A stretch of DNA of 64,000 nucleotides, taken from NCBI RefSeq assembly GCF_003672135.1, contig NC_039506.1, positions 14,012,001 through 14,076,000 on the forward strand. Direction: 5' to 3'. Positions 39,388 through 49,805 of the stretch are shown here, piece after piece (positions within the stretch are counted from its first letter, which is position 1; each line of letters starts with the position of its first letter). A program made the position numbers and the translations under genes. The notes under the pieces are model-generated. The model did not search any database. It saw only the letters and a list, made by a program, of their open reading frames with translations, and had not been told where the DNA came from. This DNA comes from Ooceraea biroi. Taxonomy: Eukaryota; Arthropoda; Insecta; Hymenoptera; Formicidae.

Positions 39388-39421
39388 GTTGGGTTGGTGC
39401 AAAAATGATTGCGGTTTTTGC
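39388..39421 (+). mobile_element. solo mariner-type terminal inverted repeat
   Basis: TTGGGTTGGTGCAAAAATGA followed by TTGCGGTTTTTGC matches the well-known terminal repeat of irritans/Hsmar1-type mariner elements nearly base for base. No transposase frame and no opposite-orientation partner was seen nearby, so this is a relic or a solo end. Confidence 0.8.
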
Positions 39422-40368
39422 TGTTTTGGTTAAAGCTCAAGGGAGTAAACAGGATTAAACTCGGTCGGCTCTTTATTTATTATTTGAGGATTCTTTTATC
39501 ACAAACAGAGTGAAAAACGTAAATTGTCTCTGCTCGAACATACACGTGAATAAAAATACAACCTGTTTCTCGTTAACCATAAATCGATTTAAACCCTCGA
39601 AGTCAGTACTGGATTCGTGAATAATTTCATGCACTGTCGTTTGTGGCAGACAATTTGTATTCACTGAAGGACTATCTGAAGCGTCGGTATTAATCAATCT
39701 CTCATGTAAAGACGTAAATCAGACTACACGCTGACAAATTACGTACGGAGACAAATCTGTACGGACGAAAGTGGGCTGTGCACGTGCAGTGCGCACGTAA
39801 CGTCCCGAATGAAGTATTAATTGAGATTCCCTTTCCGCGGATTAATACGAGCACGTTACCGCGGTACCTGGCCATATTAAATGTTTGAGCTGCACAATTT
39901 GTTCGCTCAAACACGTTTTAATGTACTCCCACGAGAGACGCCGGATTTTCGTTTCATGCAAAAGTAATCAGCGCGGCTCATGATGCGATGCACAAGGGAA
40001 TCAAAAACGTGAGCCGCGACGCACGGTACTCCATGGGATATTCTGACACGGGCATGTTCGTCACCGATTATAGGCGATATTTTTTTTCCGTCCACTCGTG
40101 ATGATCAGCCTTGATTTCTGTTTATTAATCATTCCCGCTGTGCGTTTTGTCAACGTGTGCGAGCACGCGTTGGACGGCGGCCGCGGTCAACGCGCGGCTA
40201 ATCGTCCCACCGAGTGTCCGATGATTAAAAGTGGAAGCAGACGGTAATTGAATCACAATGAGATTCAATTTATTAGGGTTATCAGTTATTGATTAGCCGT
40301 TGAATTATATTCGCCGGCGCCGCCGCGACGAGGTACGGCAGCAAAAAGCTCGTCGTAAATCGTGACCG

Positions 40369-40384
40369 CGACACCGCGGTGTCG
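40369..40384. repeat. 16-bp perfect palindrome
   Basis: CGACACCGCGGTGTCG is an exact palindrome in a small GC-rich patch (40.15-40.6 kb). It is long enough to be a dimeric protein site, but no known factor is evident. Confidence 0.7.
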
Positions 40385-42490
40385 TGCTTTAAACGCAAGC
40401 GCCGGCTGCCGGCCGCGCTCGCATTCATTTGGAGATTCCTGATGAAATAAATAAGCGAGATAAAACTACGACGAAAAATCGCGCGCGCTTTTAATCCAGC
40501 GGGACGCGGAATGCATAAGCGGAGTGCATATCGCGAAATACGTTCCGCTCTCGCGCGGGAATAAAGCGAAATCTGCGAAATGCACGTTAACGCGTGCGCC
40601 GAATGTAACGCATACGGCACGACATAACTGGCGGAGCATTTTATCTCATACACCCGTGCGAAATATACATACGTACATGGATGATGCTTTTGGTCGTTTA
40701 TTTCGATGTTGCGTTTTTATGACATACTTTTCTTAAATTTTCATTTGCGCAAGTGCGACAAGTGAATGACCGCCGCATCCGCATTCGTTTCAGTAGTCAT
40801 GAGGTATACGTGAAATAATGCAATTACAGTTCTACGAACAATGGGACAAAACATAACGGGAGAAAAAGAAGCAAGAGATCCGATGCGTTTCTTGCTTTCG
40901 CGACGCGACTCTATTTTGCAAACTCAGTTAAGAAACGAGGGTCGATCACGTTGAGTTTGCCAATTCTCCGGTTTGCTGATGTTCACGAGTTAGCTAATTA
41001 ACATCTGCGCCAGATACGTCGCGGCTGTGAGAAATGGACCAGGTAAAAACACGTGTTAAATCGTCTCTCGCACGCTCTCAACTACGATGATACGCTATCA
41101 TTTGTACGGCCGGATCCGCGGTGCCAGTTACTGATTGAGCTTGGCGATGGTTTCTGGAACGCGTTGTTCATTACTAACTACTTGATCTGACAAGGGAGCA
41201 GGAACACTACGGGAATCCGTGAATCATCGCGAATTGCAAATGCATCTTTCGTGCAATTCCCGCAGTTTCGCATGGTTATCTCGCAAGGTTGCGCAACATT
41301 CCTCTTGAGCATAATTAGAAGAGCCTGCGAGCAACGTTGCATTGATGGTCTTCGCGAGAGGACGAAATTAATACGCTCGTCGTTCCGCATAATGGGAATC
41401 ATCGCGCAGCGGAAATTCTTTTTTGAGCAATTATAACTTATCAAGAGAGGAGACGCTTTTTTCCGCGGTATCCGGCGATGTATCGCTTACGGGCTTAATT
41501 GCTATTCTCTTTCATCGGCGCGCGGAACGCGCTCGTTCAAATTCACAATTTCAATGTACGGTCATAATGGTGCCATTGTATCGCGACGGCTCTTTCCCTC
41601 CTTTGAGTTATTTACACCCCTTTTGCGGTCTTCACTTGGCGGTCCATAGCGGCCTTGCCTTGAGAATATGACAAATCGAGGCCGCGCGGTGGAATACACG
41701 TGCGAGAGAAACGGTAAGTTCCATGCGACAGAATGATACATCGCAGCGGCAACGCATTTGCTCGCTCGCTCGTTCGCTTACTCGCTCGTTCTAGGACAGT
41801 AATTACGGACGACGTCCGATTAAACTTATAATCGTACGTAATTAAAACTCTTAATTGCCTCAATAAGTATCCGTCCGTCCGGTTCCGGCGCGAGAAGCGT
41901 TCGTCGACATTCGTCGCCTTCCTCGGCGATGTTCCCGGCGTTTACACGTAAACGACGAGCTCGCATCTATCTTTCCTTATTACTACTTCTTCGAGGGACT
42001 GAGATGCGCGAGGACCAGCGGCCGATCGATGCGACGTCGTGTCGTTAATCTTCGAGTGCAACCCGAGGTTCCTTCCTCGTATGACCACGTATCGTCTGCT
42101 AATATGTGTACCTTTTCACCGCCAATGCTGCGAGCTATCGATACGCCAAACAACTCTCCCCCGGCGTTGACATCGAGATGCATAAAACGCAGCGATTGAC
42201 GCGCGAGAAATGCACCATCCTGGCACAAAAATAACAGCGCAACGCGAAAGAGAACACTTTGTTACAAAGTGTTCCGTTGTTTCATACGTAAATAGCACAA
42301 CTTGCAAATAGAGCATGAAACTTCGCGTTTGGCAAGGGAACAAAGTGATTTTTAGGAAAGATTCTATTTGCGTAACCGCCTTTAACTTGAACAACGGCCG
42401 TAGAAAGCTGAACGCGCACGCTTCTTGAAAAGTTTCTCCCGCGATCATTGTAACTTTCCGCTTCAAAGTCTATGAAAAATAACGGTTACT

Positions 42491-42512
42491 AATATATATA
42501 TATATATATATA
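42491..42512. repeat. short AT microsatellite
   Basis: A short AT dinucleotide run. Simple sequence. Confidence 0.85.
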
Positions 42513-45500
42513 ACTGTTTGCTCCAACTCGCTAAACTTTCTTAACAACATGACAGTAAAAATTAACAAACAGCAACTCTAAATAGCAGGCGATTCTAAAG
42601 TGATAAAATAAATCCTCATTCAAAGAGCATTCGTCAATCTTCGAAATTCTTAATAGTACATTTCTCTTCATCTAGTTAAATCCCCTCCCCTCATAAAAAT
42701 GGAAAACGAACGTAATTGGAATAAATTACGACGTACAACAGTATTGTTTAAGAGTACATGTATTATTCTTAATTAAGTAGAGCTTTAGTGTGCATTATTA
42801 CGAAGGATAATTGGCTAATGCCGCCCCGAATGAATCTTTGGTCAACCGCCGTTAAATAAACCTACACGTAAACGAACCGGTGGTTCAGGTTGCGCCATTC
42901 GGCGGTTAATGGTTTCCTCAACCCGCGTAAGGACTGTTATTTTCGTTGGCACGGCCGAAGCGACGTTGTCGCGCAAGCCGCGGAAACTAAATCGAAAATC
43001 GTTCGTCCCGCTGGCTGTTTAATGCGTATTTGATTGCGCGCGTATTTTACCCGTGCATCTCGGAAATACTAGGTGATGCTGGCGGGGGATGGAGGACGCA
43101 GAGAAAATATTCATGAAATTGCTAATTGAAAATTGCCTTGATTTTTCAAGCCGTCAGCTCCGCGTGATCGCGCAGATCTCTAGAGTCATTAATGAAATTA
43201 TGGTTAATGAAACTCCGTTTCTCTCTCCCTCTCTCTCTCTTTTTCTCTTTCTCGAAATGCTTGACATGAGGAAGTTCTTACGACGCAAACTAGCCGGGCT
43301 GGTCCTTCGCGTGCAGACACATCAGTCAGAGAAACTAAGTTTCGGAAAAGACAGAAAACAATCGTCTACGATAAATATTCCTTGCGTTCTCGCTACGAGA
43401 GTTTCACGGCTAGGTAATTAATTGGTCGCGCACAATTCACCTCCTTCAAGCTCTTCAATTATCCGGGCATTATAAATGATCAATGCAATAATTTTCTAAC
43501 GAAGGAGCCTCGCTTTTCCCACGTGACGTATGTTCTTCAGTTCTGTCGCTAAGGGAAAAATTAGATGTTATTTTGTGTTTAATATAAAAATTAAGTTAAT
43601 CCTATTTGCCGCTCATTTAACTTCTTCTAACTGAGACGAAAAGGTGCCGGTACGATAGTCGTAATAAGCGTAGATAATTCGCAAAGATCGAGTTACGCGA
43701 TTATTTTTGAAAGCGAAAACTTCGCCCAGTTATTAATTAAACGCGTATTGGAGTTGGCCATGTTCCCTCGCTCCCTCCCTCTCTCGTATTAAAGTTTTGC
43801 GATTCGATGAAAAGTTCGAGGCGCAAGCACCCTCCACCTGGAGGATCTTAAAGAATGCAGGCAGTCGCGCGTCGCGCCTTTTATGAAAGGCAGGTTCCCG
43901 ACATCTCGGGTCGCGCCGGAATAGCTCCGAACGTTTGTGCATCCGCTAACCCAATTTATTGCTTCACCGCGACGGAGAGATCATTTGAAAAATACACGCT
44001 GGGGAGTATCGAATATACGCCATAAGGATGCATGACTCGTGCTCGCGACGGAAATGATTTCAACGTCGGATACACGTTCACGGATGAATTTTTGATATAC
44101 GGGACTACCGGGCGCGCGCAGGATATCGTATAAACATTTTATGATGCGCGATACGGTAGGTACAATAAAGGGGAATGAACGTTGTTTCTGTGTAAAAGTA
44201 TGTATAACGTGATGTTAACACAGTTCCGTGAATATAAAGGAGACCGTGAATAAGAAACGCGGCATTACGACTGTATTCCGTGAGGCGAAAGATGTCAAGG
44301 TTGCGAGACTGCGATGACGAAACCGTATTCGCGAAAATCTTCCAAGAGTCCATGTATCAGGACCTTATTACCTCTAGGGAGATGTCAACGTTATCGTGGT
44401 GGCACTCGGTGCAGCTTACACGAGTAGGTACTACGCGCAACTTCGAAGATGTCGGCTTCGATACAGCCAACTGGCGGTCTTGCGAAACTAGTCGCAGCAC
44501 CTTGGGTTTGTTCCCCGGAATATTAAACGAAACTTGTAAATTTCTTAATTCCGTGTATTCACGCTTTTATCGATTTCTCTCGTGGCCTTGGGGCGGTCCG
44601 CACAATGTCTTCAATTGAAGATAATTATGCATTGCGCCACTGGAAGGACCTTCAGAAAAATTATTAGATTTATTTCTTTCGTCTTGATAATATACCACCC
44701 TTTGGGGAAACTAAGAGAGGAATTATGTGGCGTTACAGCGTAAAAAATTTCTTTTTGTAGTTTGAATGGTGTAGATATTTAGTACAAATTTTATGTGATA
44801 CTATAATATTATAATAAATTTTTTTAGCGCTAGATTCTTGTACAATACATCGTATATTTGTTGTATTATAAGTATAGAGCAAACCGTCAAACGATGAATA
44901 CGCTTCTTCTTTCGCAGAAAATACAAATTTTATAAGTGATAAGATTAAAGTTTGGCAAGTACCTCCATCCCGCAAATTGTACGAAGAAGTTGCAAATAGG
45001 ACAAGGACGTTTTAACTAAGTGACCCATGCATATTTGAGCGCAATTAGCATCCGGATCTTTCAGAAAATACGACGGACGTCAGGGTAAATTAGAGTTCGT
45101 CCTGACGTGGAGTTACTTAAGAAAATATTAATTGTGCGCGCGTGAAATATTCATAATCATTAGCATCAGTGTGTGCAAATACGAATGTTTCGCTAACGAC
45201 CGACATCTACCGGATGCGATAAAATTTCGTCGGTATTTACAGACTAACAGAATGCCAAATATTTCGACGGCTATTTCTAAATTCCCTCTTTGTGCATTAA
45301 TTCATATATTTAATGATAATTAGTTTTAATGCCGTAAATATTGATGTCATACAACGCAAATTCCATAATTTCTAGTCAATGCGTCGCGTGCCAATATGGG
45401 TCATTGGATCTTTTCAATAATTCATTTCACGCATTGCAATAGCGGAAGGTCGCGCAGATTTTCATGCAAAGTTTCTTGGCAAAACGCTGACGGGCATTAT

Positions 45501-46864
45501 GATTTTTCTGTCTATTATGTAAAAATCGCTATTATGTTTTATGTCGCTGCGAATCTACCGTAAAGAAGCAGTAATTTTAAAGAAATACGGTAATAGCTGT
45601 CCGAGATTGTCCGCGATCGCCTTGGACACTCATCGACACTGACGTTTCTAATCAAGTACCAAAGTGTGGAAAACTTCGCGTAACGCGGTGATTTTTCGAG
45701 TTCGCGTATCAAGATATATAGGTCAGCCTTGAAATGTAGGTTACCGTGTCATGTTTCTGCCGGATAGCCTGTACGTGACCATGCAGAAATCATTGTCGCA
45801 AGTCCCGTTCATAAATTTTCAGCAAACTTTGAATTCGATGTCTCATGCGGACAAAAAGACGTCGCAACTTCAACCGCTACTACGCGCGGTAGCGTAACAT
45901 TTCGCGCGAAATGCGTTCGTGCAAATTCCGAGAGCAATTTATGGAAACGCATTTATAATAAAGAGTTAAAAGCAACTTGAAAAAAAATCAGAAACAATAG
46001 AAAACGAAGCTTTTACCTTTTTTAGACTACGTGCTTTATGAGATCTTCACAATCATGCGAAGGTACGTGCTAAAGACTGTTTCCACAGATTGTTCTGAGG
46101 ATGCCGCGTGCATGGAAAATTAACATCGTTGCCAAATGGTAACAGGATACATTTAAGGGTTACACCGTTGGCAGTAAACGATGAATTATTCAGGGCGCAG
46201 AATGTAATCGCGAGTGTCTGTTTCGCTTGCAATGCAGACATTCGACTTGCATGATCTCGGTTTAAAAAGGATCAACGTCACTTCATCGTGTTTACTGAAC
46301 TAGGATCGTACAGAAAATTGGCAATCGGAAGCAGGGATTATCCTTTTTGAATGATATTTTCTGTGCACGAGAATATCTTGTTTGTGGATTAATATTGTTC
46401 TTGAGGCTTAATTTAACGCCCGAGAAATTACGGCAATTGTAACTGAACTCGATAGCCGCGCAGACAATTTATTACTTCTACGACTGCAGCTGTCGAATCG
46501 TAGCTGCACGAAGAAATTGGATATTATTTAAAAACCCTTAAGCTCGTCACACGGACACAAATGGCATGTAATCTGATAACCGAGATAACGTGCACACATC
46601 GTGCACGTCAATAGGAGCTTTTTGATCGTGCGCACAATCGAGTTCTATCAATATGACTCGAACGTTTTTACACGAGCGTGGCTATTCAATTATTGTAGAA
46701 CTTTAACAAGAGCCCCGCCGATTTTTATCGAGTGGCGCGTATTAATTGCATTGCGCGAAAGATTGTTCGATTTGATTAAAATTTGTACATCGCTCGATAT
46801 CAATTAGAACGGAAATACCCAGTGTCATTGCGTAACAAAAACCGGATCCCGAATATCAGTGTGA

Positions 46865-46893
46865 TATTTTCCGTCTTCCGTTTCCAGGTAATT
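46865..46893 (+). promoter_or_regulatory. second, weaker recursive splice site candidate
   Basis: TTTTCCGTCTTCCGTTTCCAG ends at 46,887 and is followed directly by GTAATT. The 3' splice site half is good; the 5' half is weaker than GTAAGT. It is on the same strand as, and 8.5 kb downstream of, the stronger site. Confidence 0.4.
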
Positions 46894-48149
46894 TCGTGAC
46901 GTTATACAAACTGCTCCATTTCTAACGCGTTACATTTCTTTTCAAGAAAGTCAATCTAGAATTGATTTCTCTTTAATGGAATTTTAATTGAGGGCTCAGT
47001 TGCACAGACACGTGATGTTACAAGGAGAACTGTGATAAATGACGACCTCCTCCTACATCCTCGCTGAGAAAAAGTCGACTTCGAATCGAGTAAAGTGGAA
47101 TACCCCGTATATTTTCTGCGCTATTTCTATCTGAAATATACGTGCACGCACACTCTTCTTCCCCTTGTATATATTTATAAAATATTTATCAATACCCTAT
47201 TGGGACTCTGCGAAATATCATTCAATCAGAAACACGTGTACAATCTTGTATATTATTCATGTCGGGACCACGTATCCGGAATTTCGAACTTGCACATTAA
47301 GTAATTGCTTCCTTCTCCGGAATATATGATCATTATTCTCGCTTTTTTATTTTTCACCATTTTATACAATTGACGAGTATCTTCAATCGTAAAGTTCTCA
47401 AGTTCTTGTCAGCGTATTGCTTAAATAAATCGATAATACTTTATACCAATTTATATTGACATCAACTGAATAGTGATTTATCAGTCAATTAAACAATTAT
47501 TGAATTTAAGGCGAAAGGCGAAGCGGAAGAGTGAATAAATTGCACCTCAATGCCAGAGACACATGGTTCTTACAATTAGCGAATTCACGAGCGTTCGTCC
47601 AATGCCTGAACGACACGGGAATTGGGGGTTGCTATGTAGGGGAATGAGACGGTAGCGTCAGGAGTGCCACCTACTCGTGGAGGAATCGATCGGTCGTTTT
47701 TCATTCACGCGCCTTCGGCGTATGGGACGCGTCCTGAAACCCGATATTCGCATCTCCGATCGTGCACATCGGTCTGGACCACTGCCTCTCTCGAGGAGTC
47801 CCGATAACTTTCACGATCCGTTTCGAATCGCTTCTCCGAATGACGAGGGAACTGTCCCATCGAGATAAGGTGAAATCTTCATAGAAGACCGTTTGAAAGA
47901 TACAGCTAAGAGAGCATGTTGCGTCGAGGGCAGGGCAGATGAGACGGGGAAGGAGGAAGTGATGGTAATCGGCAAATTTGGCGGTTCGTTCACGATGGGG
48001 AGAGAAATCGCGAGAGAGAAAGCAATTGCAAGAGAGAGACGGAAGAGGAGACGCGAAAAGTGGAAGATCACGGAGAAGGAACGGTACCACTCTCATGGAA
48101 AAGCGAGGAAAGAGGATATTGCGGCTGAGTTCGAGGAAGAAGGTCGGCG

Positions 48150-48968
48150 GGTGAGGGTGGCAAGAGAGTAGAGGGCGAGGAGGGAGTTGAACCGGAGGCG
48201 GTGGGTGAACATTGCGGTCTAGAGGGATGAAGGAGAGCCGCGTTGCCGCTGAGGGCTGCTGGTGATGCTGGCGGATGAGACACGCCGGGGCTGGGGTGTA
48301 CGGAGGGCGTACGTGCAGGAGGGGGATGGACTAGGGGTGGCGGGTGAGTGGGTGGTCGTCGAGGATAGTGGGTCGGTCGGTTGGTTTGCGTGGAGGGACT
48401 GCGCGGCAGTCGAGGCCGCGAGGCTCAGTGCTGGGGAGCGCGGCATCGCGATGCGTCGGTTCTCCGTCGCTGCCGCACTCGCTCACGGCTTCCTACGTCG
48501 CTCCGACACCTCTCTACCTCGTGAGACCGTCGGATAGTCGGTTGCCTTTCGGTTTCGCGCGTCGCGATCCGCAAAGTTCCTCCCGGTTCTCGTTCGTCTG
48601 GCGTGCGCGCGCTCGCTCGTTCGTCCGTTCATTCGACGGTGCTTTTTTTTCCGCGTGCTGTCCGCTGCTATCCGCGCATCCGTCAAACCCGGCGATCGTG
48701 TCACTCTTCCGCGTTCGTGCGCCACGCGGAATTGCCATCTGCCATTTCCGTGGCCCGTTTCCGTTCGGCGATCTGGAGCGCGGCCGGCGACGTGACGCGT
48801 CCTGACGCGCGGACGACAGCGCGCGTCAACTCCTCGCGAGTGACAGTGCGCGACGACGCGGCGGCGCGTCTGCCCCGTCGTGTCGGATAAGTGCTGGATC
48901 ATGGCACCAGACAGGGCCACGCGGCTGCGAAAACCGTGAGCACGAGCACGCTAACTCGGCGGCTCGCG
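48150..48968 (+). promoter_or_regulatory. candidate promoter and 5'UTR island with uORF
   Basis: A GC- and CpG-rich block before the ATG at 48,969. The upstream flank (47.9-48.3 kb) is purine-rich on the plus strand. A 12-residue upstream frame, MAPDRATRLRKP, runs from 48,901 to its stop at 48,939 and ends 29 bases before the main ATG, so reinitiation could control translation. Confidence 0.5.
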
Positions 48969-49805
48969 ATGGATCATCCGTATGGTTGGCTGCCTCAAGG
49001 TTACGGTGGTGGCGGCGGAAGTGGCGGAGTCGGTGGTGGAATCCTTGGAGGCGGCGGTGGTGGCAGCGGCGCGGCTACGGTACCGCGATGCTGGGAGAGG
49101 CCGTGCAGGTCGACCGATCCGTCACCGATGCGGCCGTTCGAACACGGTATGCGCTCGACCGAGGCAATGCGATCGATGGAGTCGATGAGATCGATCGACT
49201 CCATCATACGCCAGCCGCCATCCGACCCGATGCGCGCCTCCATCGAGCGTCACCAATCCATCCGACCGATGGAGGGCATGAGCAGGTCGATGGAGCAGAT
49301 ACGTACAGAGCAGCCGCGATCGGTCGTGGATCATCCCGTCGCCTCGTCCTCGTCCATATCGCCCGGCGCCGTGGACCGCCGCGTGATGCGCGCCATCGAG
49401 CACCCGTGCCGGCTCAAGGACCACGCCGGCCACGTGCACGATCATCATTTCGGTAGGCCACACGAACACGGTTGTCGATCGGTCGAGCACGTGTCGCGGC
49501 TGCTGGAGCACCGACAGCACGAAGCGCAGCATCTGCCGATCAGACCGTCGCTGGAGCAGACCGCGTGCCGACCGGTCGAACATCCCCCGGCCGCGCGACC
49601 ACCCTTCAACTATTCTTGCCGGTCCCTGGATCACGCGCCCGGCAGACCCATACCGATGGACTGCGTGGTTTACGGATCGCACACTCATCCACCACCCAGA
49701 TTACCCGCGGAGAGTCCGTTTCGCCTCAACTGCCCGGTGCACAGCCCGTTCCGATTCAGATTCCCAAACGGCGCCGGCACCGCTGAATACCACTCGCATT
49801 CGCAG
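48969..49805 (+). CDS. candidate alternative first coding exon, 279 aa, with CRS-x-E/D-H repeats
   Basis: The ATG at 48,969 (context GCGATGG) opens 279 codons to the donor CGCAG|GTAAAA in phase 0. The frame extends upstream only to a TAA at 48,888 with no earlier ATG. Residues 1-10 are MDHPYGWLPQ. Residues 12-33 are glycine-rich. From residue 46 to 222 a degenerate motif recurs, of the form Arg-Ser/Pro-any-Glu/Asp-His: CRSTDP 46, PFEHGM 56, RSTEAM 62, RSMESM 68, RSIDSI 74, RAIEHP 141, CRLKDH 147, CRSVEH 169, CRPVEH 200, CRSLDH 217. HTHPPP is at 238-243. No known domain was recognised, and the composition suggests a disordered, His-rich N-terminus. Like the 30,245 exon, its phase and strand fit an alternative first exon of CASK. 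A separate downstream gene cannot be excluded. Confidence 0.6.

Larger units (their letters stand above)
30878..48150 (+). other. long intronic or intergenic stretch
   Basis: No exon was recognised. Notable contents: a 16-bp stem hairpin at 34.5 kb, the triple E-box at 36.85 kb, a purine-rich tract at 37.31-37.69 kb, a recursive splice site at 38,364 and a weaker one at 46,887, a solo mariner terminal repeat at 39.39 kb, a 16-bp palindrome at 40.37 kb and an AT run at 42.49 kb. Confidence 0.6.
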
